Shown here piece after piece: positions 52,322 to 61,643 of a stretch of DNA of 64,000 nucleotides (the first letter of the stretch is position 1; every line of letters begins with the position of its first letter). Source of the stretch: Paraburkholderia sp. Tr-20389 (lineage in GTDB: Bacteria > Pseudomonadota > Gammaproteobacteria > Burkholderiales > Burkholderiaceae); assembly GCF_017104565.1 (NCBI RefSeq), contig NZ_JAAGPD010000015.1, forward strand, positions 1 through 64,000, written 5' to 3'. The notes below the pieces were generated by a model. The model had not been told where the DNA came from and did no database searches. It saw nothing but the letters and a program-made list of their open reading frames with translations. The position numbers were made by a program, and so were the translations under genes.

Positions 52322-54151
52322 ATGGAAGCGACCAGGATCACCCCAGCCCGCCGGGGCTTGCTGCGCACGGCGATCGACCGATTTCGCGCGGTCCGTCAGC
52401 CCGCACGCGCGACGGTTGCGCCAGGCCTGCCGGCCGTCTCGCATGGTCTCGAACAGGCCGCAGGCGCCGTCGACTTCCTCGCGCACGTGGCGCGCAATCT
52501 CACCTTTCTGTATGTGTCCGAGGCGAGCCTGCGCTTCATCGGCTATCACCGCGAATATCTGGAAACGGTCACGCTGCACGAACTCGTCGCACCAGGCGAC
52601 GTGGCGCGGCTGGATGCCGCACTGCGCCGCGCCGACGAAAGCGGCGCCGTCGAAAAGATCACGCTGGACCTGATCAAGTCGCTGACCTATCCCGTGCCCG
52701 TCGAGCTGCGCATCGCGCGCAACTGCCACGACGGCATCGAGGGCTTTGCGATCGCCGGCTTCGACGTGTCCAGCTGGCGCGCGACGGAAGCGAGCCTCAA
52801 ACATCAGCTGCATCACGACCATCTGACGGGTCTCGCGAACGTGCCCGCTCTCGTCGAGGAAATGCGGCACGCGCAGCAGAAGGCGGATGCGACGGGCAAG
52901 TCCGCTGCCCTGCTGCTGCTCGATATCGACGACTACCAGCGCGTGAACCGCGCGCTCGGCTACGACGCCGGCGACGAGATGCTGCGCGACACCGCACGGC
53001 GCCTGTCCAACATGACGACCCAAGGCGAAGTGATCGCGCGGATCTCCAGCGACGAATTCGCAATCCTGCTGCCGCCCGTGCACGGGCGCGCGGATACCGC
53101 GCTGGCCGCCGAAGCGCTGGCGCGCCGGCTGTTGACGGCCATCCAGCAGCCGTACACGTTCAACCGGCAGCCCGTGCATCTGTCGGCGAGCGTCGGCATC
53201 GCGCTCTATCCCGACACGCAGCACGCGGACGAGTCGCCCGACGCGCCGTCGCGGGACAGCCAGTTGCTGCGCTGGGCCGATCATGCGCTGTCGCGCGCGA
53301 AGGCCGCGGGCGGCAACACGCTCGCGTTCTACGTGCCCGACGACAGCCCCGCCGACGCCGAACGCCTAAAGCTCGAATCGGACCTGTACGACGGCGTGCG
53401 CAACGGCGAGTTCTCGCTGCACTTCCAGCCGATCACGAGCAGCCAGACGCGCGGCGTGGTCGGCGTCGAGGCACTGATCCGCTGGCAGCATCCCCTGCAC
53501 GGCCTCGTGCCGCCGTCGATGTTCATTCCCCTCGCCGAATCCGTCGGCCTCATCAACTACCTGGGCAACTGGGTGCTGAAGGCCGCGTGCATGCAGCTGA
53601 TCCGCTGGGATACGCAAGGCATCCGGCTGCAATACGTCGCCGTCAACGTATCGCCGCAGCAGTTCCGCGATCCGCGCTTCAAGGAAAGCGTGCGCGAAGC
53701 GATCGCGCTGACGGGCATCGATCCGCACCGGCTCGTGTTCGAGATCACGGAAAGCCTGCTGATGCACGACCCGCTGCATGCGACCACGCTGCTCGAAGAA
53801 CTGACGGGCCTCGGCATCCGCTTCGCCGTCGACGATTTCGGCACCGGTTATTCGAGCCTTGCGTATCTGCAACGCTTTCCGCTTGCCAAACTGAAAATCG
53901 ACCGGAGTTTCGTGGAGAATCTGCTAACCTCGCGCAACGATCAGGCGATCGTCAGCGCCGTGGTGGGCCTCGCGCAGACGCTCGACCTCGAACTCGTCGC
54001 GGAAGGCGTCGAGACGGAAGAACAACGCGACCTGCTGACGGAGATGGGCTGCGACCACATCCAGGGCTGGCTCGTCTGCAAGGCACTCCCATCGGAAGAA
54101 CTCGCACAGCGTTTCGAATCGCGCGCGCTTCATGTGCATGGTGAAGCGTGA
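52322..54151 (+). CDS. PAS-GGDEF-EAL c-di-GMP phosphodiesterase
   Basis: 609 residues: a PAS-like domain (about 45-160, LTFLYVSEASLRFIGYHREY), a GGDEF domain (about 165-335) and an EAL domain (about 345-600). The GGDEF signature is SSDEF, so cyclase activity is doubtful. The EAL site is intact: GVEALIRWQHP, VNVSPQQF, FEITESLL, DDFGTGYSSL, LKIDRSF, VAEGVETEEQ and HIQGW. No membrane helices. With a FliA promoter upstream, it resembles flagellar-regulon phosphodiesterases such as E. coli PdeH in regulation, lowering c-di-GMP to permit swimming. The HDOD gene follows 67 bp downstream. Confidence 0.93.
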   Translation: MEATRITPARRGLLRTAIDRFRAVRQPARATVAPGLPAVSHGLEQAAGAVDFLAHVARNLTFLYVSEASLRFIGYHREYLETVTLHELVAPGDVARLDAALRRADESGAVEKITLDLIKSLTYPVPVELRIARNCHDGIEGFAIAGFDVSSWRATEASLKHQLHHDHLTGLANVPALVEEMRHAQQKADATGKSAALLLLDIDDYQRVNRALGYDAGDEMLRDTARRLSNMTTQGEVIARISSDEFAILLPPVHGRADTALAAEALARRLLTAIQQPYTFNRQPVHLSASVGIALYPDTQHADESPDAPSRDSQLLRWADHALSRAKAAGGNTLAFYVPDDSPADAERLKLESDLYDGVRNGEFSLHFQPITSSQTRGVVGVEALIRWQHPLHGLVPPSMFIPLAESVGLINYLGNWVLKAACMQLIRWDTQGIRLQYVAVNVSPQQFRDPRFKESVREAIALTGIDPHRLVFEITESLLMHDPLHATTLLEELTGLGIRFAVDDFGTGYSSLAYLQRFPLAKLKIDRSFVENLLTSRNDQAIVSAVVGLAQTLDLELVAEGVETEEQRDLLTEMGCDHIQGWLVCKALPSEELAQRFESRALHVHGEA

Positions 54152-54218
54152 CCCACACGATGCGTAACGACACCGTGGCGCCACTCACTGGAAACTGTAT
54201 GCCTCTTGCGGGACTCTC

Positions 54219-55676
54219 ATGCTAAAGGCTGCGCTGCTTGACCGGCTCTGGGCTCGCATGAACGAGCGAGGCGATTTTCCGATGCTGCAGCAGTCGCTCC
54301 GCTCGACGATGGCCGCGATGAGCAACGACGACCTCGACTTCAGCGGGCTCGTGCAGATCGTGCTCTCCGACTTCGCGCTGACACAGAAGGTGCTGCGTCT
54401 CGCGAATTCGGCGATGTACATGGCGTTCGGCGGCAACATCACGACCGTCTCGCGCGCGCTGATGGTGCTGGGCATGGATGCCGTCGGGCACCTGGTGGTC
54501 GGCCTGAAGATCGTCGATCACTTTCATCACAGCGTGCCGCGCCGTATCGACGCGAAACTCGAACTCAACCGCACCATGCTGTCCGGCTGCGTCGCGCGCA
54601 AGCTCACCGAGCGCGGCGACCTGCGCGAGGGCGAGGAGGCCGTCGTCTGCACGCTGATGCGTCAGATCGGCAAGCTGCTCGTCGTGTTCTATCTCGATGC
54701 CGAATGGGACCAGATTCGCCGTCAGCGCGACACGGGCATGGGCGAGAACGAAGCGTGCGAAAGCGTGCTCGGCGTGACGTTCGAGGAAATCGGCCTCGAA
54801 GCGGCGACGCGCTGGCGTCTGCCCGATCTGATTCGCGTGGGCATGACCGAGTTCGATCCGCTGCAGAACGACGAGCCGCGCCAGGTGCAATGGCTGCGCG
54901 CGATCACGAACTACTCGACGGAAGTGGCGAACGTGCTGACGCAGCCGCATCTGCCCGAGTCGCAGCGCGACGTGCGCATCGCGGAACTCGCGCAGCGCTA
55001 CAGCCGCACGCTCAATACGGATCCCGACGTGCTCGTCGAGATGAGCCTCACGCTCGCCGAAGAAGAAACCCGCAACGGCCTGATGCGCGAGATCTTCGAA
55101 CTGCGCGCGAACGCCGATGCGATTGCGCGCGAGTCGCTCGACCCTGAATCGTGCATCCGCGCGGGCGTCAGTGAATTGCAGGCGTTGCCGAGCGACAGCG
55201 GACTCGCGCCCGCGCTCGCGATGGCTTCGGAGACGGTGCTAGCGGGACTGCAGTTCGAGCGCACGGTGGTGTTCGTGCGGCACGGCAGCGGCATCTTCAA
55301 AGCGTCGATGGGTTTCGGCGCGAAGATCGACGCGGCGCTACCCAAGCTCAGCTTCGCGACGGCGTTCGAACCCGACGTGTTTCATCTCGCGATTGCCAAC
55401 TCGGTTGGCATCTTCATCGAGAACGCGCGCGATCCGAAAATGCATGCACGACTGCCGGACTGGTATCGCCGTGCATTCGACGGCGTGCATTCGTTCGTGC
55501 TGTTGCCCGTGGTGCTCGAAAACAAGTCGACGGTCGCCCTGCTCTACGGCGACTGGGCGCACCATGATCTGCCGCGCCGCATCACGCAGCGGGAAATGGC
55601 CGCGCTCAACGAACTCGCACGCGAGCTGGGCCGGTTCTTCGCTTATGCGCCCGTGAGCGAAGTAGAAATGCTTTGA
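54219..55676 (+). CDS. HDOD-domain signalling protein
   Basis: 485 residues. An N-terminal HDOD domain (about 15-215) shows LSDFALTQKVLRLANSAMYM and SRALMVLGMDAVGHLVVGLK; HDOD folds resemble HD phosphohydrolases but lack the metal site and act as scaffolds. The C-terminal half (about 300-480) looks GAF-like (VLAGLQFERTVVFVRHGSGI, VHSFVLLPVVLENKSTVALL). Transcribed in the same direction 67 bp after the PAS-GGDEF-EAL gene, so it may share the FliA promoter. The stop codon lies inside a hairpin. Confidence 0.9.
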   Translation: MLKAALLDRLWARMNERGDFPMLQQSLRSTMAAMSNDDLDFSGLVQIVLSDFALTQKVLRLANSAMYMAFGGNITTVSRALMVLGMDAVGHLVVGLKIVDHFHHSVPRRIDAKLELNRTMLSGCVARKLTERGDLREGEEAVVCTLMRQIGKLLVVFYLDAEWDQIRRQRDTGMGENEACESVLGVTFEEIGLEAATRWRLPDLIRVGMTEFDPLQNDEPRQVQWLRAITNYSTEVANVLTQPHLPESQRDVRIAELAQRYSRTLNTDPDVLVEMSLTLAEEETRNGLMREIFELRANADAIARESLDPESCIRAGVSELQALPSDSGLAPALAMASETVLAGLQFERTVVFVRHGSGIFKASMGFGAKIDAALPKLSFATAFEPDVFHLAIANSVGIFIENARDPKMHARLPDWYRRAFDGVHSFVLLPVVLENKSTVALLYGDWAHHDLPRRITQREMAALNELARELGRFFAYAPVSEVEML

Positions 55677-55720
55677 TGCCAGGGCGCAGGCATCAAAGCC
55701 ATGCGCCCTCTTCCATCGAC

Positions 55721-55750
55721 ATGCGCGGCCGATGCTGCCCGGCCGCGCAT
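55721..55750. terminator. Hairpin between convergent genes
   Basis: A perfect 10-bp stem ATGCGCGGCC/GGCCGCGCAT separated by 10 bp. An additional 9-bp hairpin TTTGATGCC/GGCATCAAA (55672-55697) lies just before. Neither has a good T-run. Confidence 0.5.
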
Positions 55751-55759
55751 CGTCTTGCC

Positions 55760-57112
55760 TTAGTCCTCGATCCGCTCCAGCCCTGTCGCCTCCGCACTGC
55801 GATCGGCGATACCCGCCCACGCGGCGGCGACGAGACCCATCTGCGCGATGTCGCTCACCTGCACACCGTCGAGCCCGGAGCACGCGCTTTCGATGTGCGC
55901 CCACGCGCCGCGCTCCAGCGCTTCGACGAGCGTGAGCAAGGTGCCGAGCGCGCCTTCGCGCAGCAGGATCGCATCGCGGATCGGCTTGGACAGCGCGAGC
56001 ACGTTGAGCGTATGTTCGAGCGAGCCGCCGAACACCGAATCGACGAACGAGAACACGCCCGTGAGAAAGGCCGCGTCGGTTTCGTCGCGACCGGCTTCGG
56101 GCAGACGTTCGACGGCCAGTTCCATGAAACGCGCGCGCGTCGCGGCGAGTTGCAGCAGCGGATCGTCTTCGAGCGCGACCTTGCGGCCGTCCGCGTACAA
56201 CAGCAGTTGGGTCCAGCGTGCGATGCGGTTGGTGCCTGTTGCGTTGATTGCTTCGCGCAAGGTCGTGACCTTGCGGCCCATCGCGAGACCGCTCGAATTG
56301 GCGAGGCGCATCAGGTGCATCACCAGCACCGGGTTCAGCTTCAATTCGGCTTCGAGCTGTGCGACCGTGGGTTCGCCGCCGAGCAGTTGCAGCAGATTCA
56401 GCAGTGCATGACGCGGCGCGCTGACCTTGCGTGCAGCCGCACCTTGCGGATTCGCGAAGTAAAAGCCCTGAAAGCGATCGAAGCCGAGATTGAACGCCTG
56501 CTCGAACACCTCTTGCGACTCGACGCCCTGCGCGATCAGCAGCTTGCCTGCCGATTTGAGCACGCTCGCGAACTTGGGCAGCATGGCCTGCGGGATGCGG
56601 TTCATGTCGATCTTCACGGCGTCCGCATACGGCAGCAGACGGGCAAAGGTTTCGTCGGCTTGCGCGACGTTGTCGATCACGAAGCGATAGCGGCGGCCGT
56701 GCAGCTCGACGATGCGCGCGATCAGCGTGTCGTCGGCGAGGATGTCGGCCGGCAACTCGAACATGAAGCGCTCGGCGGGCAGGCTGCGGATCGCGTGGTC
56801 GAACAGCAGTTCGCGCGTGACGGGCAGATAGCCCGGATGATTGCCGAGCGCGGCGCGCACGTCGTGCTGCAACACGGCCTGGATGAAGCGTTCGGCGGCG
56901 CTCGGGCCGGCCTTCGGCTGCTCGCTGTCCGCGTCCTCTTCGGCTTCGGCGGATTCAGCGGCTGGCGGTTGATACAGCTTGAGTTCGAACGCGCACAGCA
57001 TGTTGTCGCGGTTCAGGATGGGTTGGCGAGCAAACGAAACGTTTGCGCGCGCATCCTGCGTGATGCCCGGAACGCCTTCTGCCTGGCGTTCAGCGACTGC
57101 GGTGGTGGTCAT
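55760..57112 (-). CDS. EAL-HDOD signalling protein, second and more degenerate
   Basis: 450 residues, same EAL-HDOD plan as the gene at 50669 but further eroded: FELKLYQP in place of EAL-x-R, IDNVAQADET in place of DDFGTG and AQGVES in place of AEGVE, with an acidic insert (AAESAEAEEDADSEQ) after the first strand. The HDOD domain is well kept (LKLNPVLVMHLMRLANSSGL, REAINATGTNRIARW). A catalytic role is improbable. The ATG at 57112 gives MTTTAVAERQ; an upstream Arg-rich extension is not credible. A TAAAAT hexamer about 140 bp upstream could be its -10. Confidence 0.88.
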   Translation of the reverse strand: MTTTAVAERQAEGVPGITQDARANVSFARQPILNRDNMLCAFELKLYQPPAAESAEAEEDADSEQPKAGPSAAERFIQAVLQHDVRAALGNHPGYLPVTRELLFDHAIRSLPAERFMFELPADILADDTLIARIVELHGRRYRFVIDNVAQADETFARLLPYADAVKIDMNRIPQAMLPKFASVLKSAGKLLIAQGVESQEVFEQAFNLGFDRFQGFYFANPQGAAARKVSAPRHALLNLLQLLGGEPTVAQLEAELKLNPVLVMHLMRLANSSGLAMGRKVTTLREAINATGTNRIARWTQLLLYADGRKVALEDDPLLQLAATRARFMELAVERLPEAGRDETDAAFLTGVFSFVDSVFGGSLEHTLNVLALSKPIRDAILLREGALGTLLTLVEALERGAWAHIESACSGLDGVQVSDIAQMGLVAAAWAGIADRSAEATGLERIED

Positions 57113-57324
57113 TCCCGGTCCCCTGTCGACCCGGGTTCGCGTTTGCGCGCCGAACCGGATCCCGTGCAAGTAGTTGTGGCGAAGCGTTGCGCTTCGTGCT
57201 CTCAGCATCGTTCTGGCGACGACTCTGTGCGACCTGTCGAGCCGTCTTCCCCGTGCGCCGATTTTAGCGCACGCAGACTGGCGCAGGGGCACGCCGAAGC
57301 GAAAAAAAGACTATAAAACAAGGG

Positions 57325-57358
57325 CAAAAAACGCCACCGGCCGCACGAGGCGGCCGGT
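57325..57358 (-). terminator. Terminator of the amino-acid-binding protein gene
   Basis: The 9-bp stem ACCGGCCGC/GCGGCCGGT is followed on the minus strand by GGCG and then six T residues. Confidence 0.8.
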
Positions 57359-57403
57359 TTGTCACTCTGTTGCTGCGATGTTCCGCAACGGCTGGCGCGT
57401 GCC

Positions 57404-58195
57404 TTACTTGAGCACGACCTTCACGTCGAAGTACTTCGCGGCGAGCTTGTCGATGGTGCCGTCGGCTTTCAGTTCCTTGAGCGCCTGGTTGACGGCGTCC
57501 TTCAACTGGGCGTCGCCCTTGCGCAGACCGAAGCCGACGCCCGAGCCGAGCAGTTTCTCGTCGGACACGGCCGGACCGGCGAATTCGAAGCCGGCGCCTT
57601 GCGGCTTCTTGAGGAAGCCCTTCGATGCCGCTTCAGCGTCCTGGAACGATGCATCGAGGCGACCTGCGACGAGGTCCGCGTAGACCTGATCCTGCGTCTG
57701 ATAGGGAATCACGTCGACGCCGGCGGGCGCCCACTTCGCCTTCGCGTAGGTTTCCTGGATCGTGCCTTGCAGCACGCCGACGTGTTTACCCTTGAGCGAA
57801 GCGGGCGTCGGCTGCAGGCCGCTGCCTTTCTTCGCGATCATCTGGTTGGGGATCACGTAGATGGGATCGGTGAAGTCGATGACGGCGCGACGCTGGTCGG
57901 TGATCGACATATCCGAGTTGATCGCGCTGAACTTGCGGGCCTGGAGCGCGGGGATAAGGCCGTCGAACGAATTCTCGACCCACACGCACTTCGTCTTGAG
58001 CTTGGCGCAGACGGCGTTGCCGATATCGATATCGAAGCCTTGCAGGTCGCCGGCGGGCGACTTCGATTCGAACGGAGCGTAGGACGCTTCGACGCCGAAG
58101 CGGATTTCCTTGATTTCGGCGGCCGATGCTTGTGCCGTTGCCGTCACGGCGATGAATGCGGCGAGCGCAGCCGTTTTATGCCAACTCAATTTCAT
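57404..58195 (-). CDS. ABC transporter substrate-binding protein for cationic amino acids
   Basis: A 263-residue periplasmic protein with a signal peptide (HKTAALAAFIAVTATAQASA) and the SBP family 3 fold. EIRFGVEASYAPFESKSPAG, GFDIDIGNAVCAKLKTKCVW, FDGLIPALQARKFSAINSDM and SITDQRRAVIDFTDPIY are the ArgT/HisJ/AotJ hallmarks, pointing to lysine, arginine, ornithine or histidine. Only the binding protein is here; permease and ATPase genes are not in the window. GAGGAAAG precedes the ATG. It lies beyond the palindromic element from the ast genes, which fits arginine/ornithine uptake feeding that pathway. Confidence 0.92.
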   Translation of the reverse strand: MKLSWHKTAALAAFIAVTATAQASAAEIKEIRFGVEASYAPFESKSPAGDLQGFDIDIGNAVCAKLKTKCVWVENSFDGLIPALQARKFSAINSDMSITDQRRAVIDFTDPIYVIPNQMIAKKGSGLQPTPASLKGKHVGVLQGTIQETYAKAKWAPAGVDVIPYQTQDQVYADLVAGRLDASFQDAEAASKGFLKKPQGAGFEFAGPAVSDEKLLGSGVGFGLRKGDAQLKDAVNQALKELKADGTIDKLAAKYFDVKVVLK

Positions 58196-58465
58196 TTGTT
58201 GCTTTCCTCAGGAAGTGCAGGCGGCGGTATGCCCCGCCTTGGGCGTGCGGATGATCATTGCAGCGCTGGATTGGCGATTCAAACGACCTCGCCAGGATTG
58301 GTGCGGCGCACCAGGCGTTCCGCGAGGCGGGGATTTTACAGGGTCTTCGGTTTGCGCTACGTGGCGCGGGTTGTTGTTTCTCTCGCGGAGCGGTGTGCGG
58401 TTTCTGGTTTTTCGGTTTTCACCGCGGTGGGGAAGTTGCAAATTCTTGTCGGTGGCGTGCAAGCC

Positions 58466-59263
58466 TTCGTGGCGCGGGCGTTGCCGGTTTGGTTTTTTGC
58501 TTCTGCGCTGGCGTCCGTGATTCGCTGGCGTCTGGGATTCGCTGGCGTCCGCGATTCGCTGGCGTCCGCGATTTCATGTCGGTGTTCAGGCGTTGCCCCT
58601 GTGCGGGGCGGCACTTACTTTCTTTGCCGCCGCAAAGAAAGTAAGCAAAGAAAGCGGGCTCACCCCGCTAGCCCTTGTTCTTGCCTGCGGGCCCCCAACG
58701 GGTCCCGCACTCCACACGGCAACACATCGTTTTGCGCCCGTTGCCAGCGCCTCGAACAGGCGCATCACCCACTCCACTCACCCGCAGAGCAGCCAGCGCC
58801 AGCGACTCGTCTGCGCCGCCCAGGTGGCAAACTGTGTGTAGCTTGTCGCACCGTACGTGTTCGCGATCCTACGACACCGATCCCGCTTTTTAGTCCGGAG
58901 TGGTGCACTTCCATTGCGACGGCCTACACACAGTTTGCCACCTGGGCGGCGGTCGACGTCTGGTAACGCAGTTTGTGACGCGGGAGTGTGGAGTGGGTGA
59001 TGCGTGCCTTAGCGAGTTGGCAACGCGCGAAAACAAGTGCGTTGCCGCCTGAAGCGTAAGAACTGTTGGGGGCCCGCAGGCAAGAACACGGGCTGGCGGT
59101 GTGAGCCCGCTTTCTTTGCTTACTTTCTTTGCGGCGGCAAAGAAAGTAAGTGCCGCCCCGCACAGGGGCAACGCATGAACACCGACATGAAATCGCGGAC
59201 GCCAGCGAAAGAAAGACCGCCAGCCAGCAAAAAAACCAGAATGGCGACTGCGTCGCAGACAAG
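58466..59263. repeat. Palindromic dispersed element, copy B
   Basis: Second copy of the element at 48507-49352, same orientation, offset by exactly 9972 bp across the core. Arms correspond to about 58552-58699 and 59065-59212; the inner inverted repeat starts at 58817. The copies differ at several arm positions, and four of these differ on both arms so that pairing is kept (see findings). It fills the space between astE and the binding-protein gene. The left end has 17-bp tandem repeats. No convincing protein is encoded. Confidence 0.85.
58506..58573 (+). repeat. 17-bp tandem repeat at the left end of copy B
   Basis: Four copies of CGCTGGCGTCCGCGATT (variants at two or three positions), the last forming the element's own terminus. 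Confidence 0.88.
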
Positions 59264-59266
59264 AAC

Positions 59267-60310
59267 CTACTTCAACCCGGCATGAACCTCACCAGTAGTC
59301 TCAACCACCAGCAACCCAGCCCGCAAGCCGGGCTTAACACCGGCATTAGGAAACACGATGCGCTCTTCGTCATGTCGCACGACATACCGATACTCACCAT
59401 CCCGCGCGAGAACCGTATCGCGCTCAAACGCGGTGAAATTGGCAACGTCATTAGCAAACAGGAGCTCGAACGAATCACTCTGCTTGGTGATCTGATCGAT
59501 CACGGTAAACACTCGCGGCAGAGCCAGAGAACCATCACCCGGCTCATCGGCGAGCATCTGCCGTAACGCAGAATCGGCAAAAGCAAAACGAGCCAGGTCG
59601 TTCTGACCAAACGCCCGCACCTTCCCAAGTTCCAGCGTGCACGCTTCTGCACCACACTCGGACGCAGTGAAATGCGAATACGTGTTGCCCTTCGTCGTGT
59701 GCAACAACACCGCCGCGATCCGCGCATCCCGCAACCACTCGAACATCGCGCGCGACAACGGCGCACCCGTATGCGGCAGCAACGCAAACTGCTCGAACAC
59801 GGAAGCGCGTATCGCCGTATGCATGTCGACATGCCAACGCGCACCCGGCGCATCCGATGCGCCAGCAAAGAACCGCAACGCGATACGTTCGAGCGCCTCC
59901 GCACGCGGCGCCTCGTGACTGTCCGGCACCTGGACATGGCGCCCACTGAATAGCCGGTTCAGATCATCATCGATATAGCGACACGACTCGCGCATCGCGT
60001 GCACATTGCCGAGTATCACGAGCAATCGGCAAACCAGCGCGGCGCGCCCACTGCCGATATCGCGCACGAGAAACGACAGCAGTTCGATCGGCGCAGTCTC
60101 GTCGCCATGAATACCCGCCGATGCCAGCACACTGCGTACGTCGCCCTGTGCCGATGCGGCGGGCTCGAACTGCAACACGCCATCGTCGATCCACGTCCAT
60201 CGCACGCCGTTCGCGCACACGCCCTCGCGCGCATCGTCGGCAGGCCGATGACCGGCCAGCGTGAACGCAAGAAAATCGTCCAGCATCGACGGCTTAACGC
60301 TGGAAGTCAT
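59267..60310 (-). CDS. astE: Succinylglutamate desuccinylase AstE
   Basis: A 347-residue M14-like metallo-amidase, last enzyme of the arginine succinyltransferase pathway, releasing glutamate and succinate. [16 protein letters not shown] supplies zinc ligands His 68 and Glu 71, and [10 protein letters not shown] the third ligand near His 164; [13 protein letters not shown] holds the general-base Glu. The ATG at 60310 overlaps the astB end by 17 bp; ATG 60286 is a non-overlapping alternative. Last gene of the astA-D-B-E run, followed by element copy B. Confidence 0.93.
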   Translation of the reverse strand: MTSSVKPSMLDDFLAFTLAGHRPADDAREGVCANGVRWTWIDDGVLQFEPAASAQGDVRSVLASAGIHGDETAPIELLSFLVRDIGSGRAALVCRLLVILGNVHAMRESCRYIDDDLNRLFSGRHVQVPDSHEAPRAEALERIALRFFAGASDAPGARWHVDMHTAIRASVFEQFALLPHTGAPLSRAMFEWLRDARIAAVLLHTTKGNTYSHFTASECGAEACTLELGKVRAFGQNDLARFAFADSALRQMLADEPGDGSLALPRVFTVIDQITKQSDSFELLFANDVANFTAFERDTVLARDGEYRYVVRHDEERIVFPNAGVKPGLRAGLLVVETTGEVHAGLK

Positions 60311-61634
60311 ACAGCGAACCCAGGCCAAGAATCTGCGTCAGTTCATCGAGCGCCGTGCGCGACTCGTTCAGCAACTTCGGGTCGGCGAGATCGGCAGGCG
60401 CCAGGCGATCGCGATAGTGCGTCTCGATCCACCCGTCCAGCCGCGTGAAGAGCGTGTCGTCGATCCACACGCCCGGCGCCACCGCGGCACGCTCCGCCTC
60501 GTTCAGCACGACACGCAGACGCAGGCATGCAGGGCCGCCGCCGTTCTTCATGCTCTCGCGCAGATCGAAGACCAGCACGTCGTCGATAGGCGCCTTGCTT
60601 GCAGCGAGTTCATCGAGGTAAGCCGCCACACGCGGATTCTCACGACACTCCTGCGGCACGACCAGCACCTGCCTGTTATCCCCAGTCAGGAGCAACTGGC
60701 TGTTGAACAGATACGACGACACGGCATCGGCAACGCTCACCTGCGCGTCGGGCACTTCGATCACGCTGAACTCGCCATTGAGCTTCGCCAGCTTCGCGCG
60801 CAGTTCGTCATACACGGCCTTCTGATCGACGAACGCAAGCTGATGGCAGAACAGCGTGCGCGCATTGCCGACGGCGATCACGTCGTTATGAAACACGCCC
60901 GCGTCGATCACTTCCGGCGTCTGCTGCGCGTACACGGTCGCGTCGTCGGCAAGGCCATGACGATGCGCGACGGCGCGGCTCGCCTCGAATGTCTGACGCG
61001 CCGGGAAACGCTTCGGCTCCGGCCCGCGACGATATTCGCTGCGGCCATATACGAAGAACTCGACGCCCTTCGCGCCATATTCCGCGCAAAAGCGCGTGTG
61101 ATTCGCCGCGCCTTCGTCGCCGAGCGCAGGCGTGCCGGGCAGCGCCTCATGCACGACGAAGCGCGACGGGTCCGCGAACATCGCGCGCAGCGTGCGTCGC
61201 GTCGACTCGTGCTCGATCGCGCGATGCAGCTTGCTCGTCAGGTTCGCGGGCGTGAAGTGCACGCGGCCGTCCTGCGTATCCGCCGACGGGCTCACCGTCG
61301 CCGCATTCGCCGTCCACATCGCCGACGCGGAACTCGCCGCCGCAAGCAGTTCGGGCGCATTCTTCGCCACGCGCTCGATCACGCCCGCTTCGTCACCGGC
61401 AAAGCCGAGTTCGCGCAACAGGCGCATCGACGGACGCTCCTGCGGCGGCAGCACGCCCTGTTTGAAACCGAGGTCCGCGAGCTGCTTCATCTTGCGCAGA
61501 CCCTGCTTCGCAGCCATCTTCGGGTTCGCGATGGACTTGTCGTTGTTCTGCGACGCGACGTTACCGAACGACAGCCCCGCGTAGTTGTGGGTCGGTCCGA
61601 CGAGTCCGTCGAAATTAGCTTCAGTGGCTTGCAT
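60294..61634 (-). CDS. astB: N-succinylarginine dihydrolase AstB
   Basis: A 446-residue enzyme of the guanidine-modifying fold. [20 protein letters not shown] at the N-terminus is diagnostic; [10 protein letters not shown] carries a catalytic His and [14 protein letters not shown] the catalytic Cys. It converts succinylarginine to succinylornithine with release of ammonia and CO2. It begins 9 bp after astD and overlaps astE, as expected for a translationally coupled operon. Confidence 0.97.
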   Translation of the reverse strand: MQATEANFDGLVGPTHNYAGLSFGNVASQNNDKSIANPKMAAKQGLRKMKQLADLGFKQGVLPPQERPSMRLLRELGFAGDEAGVIERVAKNAPELLAAASSASAMWTANAATVSPSADTQDGRVHFTPANLTSKLHRAIEHESTRRTLRAMFADPSRFVVHEALPGTPALGDEGAANHTRFCAEYGAKGVEFFVYGRSEYRRGPEPKRFPARQTFEASRAVAHRHGLADDATVYAQQTPEVIDAGVFHNDVIAVGNARTLFCHQLAFVDQKAVYDELRAKLAKLNGEFSVIEVPDAQVSVADAVSSYLFNSQLLLTGDNRQVLVVPQECRENPRVAAYLDELAASKAPIDDVLVFDLRESMKNGGGPACLRLRVVLNEAERAAVAPGVWIDDTLFTRLDGWIETHYRDRLAPADLADPKLLNESRTALDELTQILGLGSLYDFQR

Positions 61635-61643
61635 CGTCGATCC

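Larger units (their letters stand above)
58196..59266. other. Long intergenic region holding copy B
   Basis: 1071 bases between two minus-strand genes. Apart from copy B, the part at 58196-58465 should carry the binding-protein promoter; no clear hexamers or sigma-54 site were found. Confidence 0.4.
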
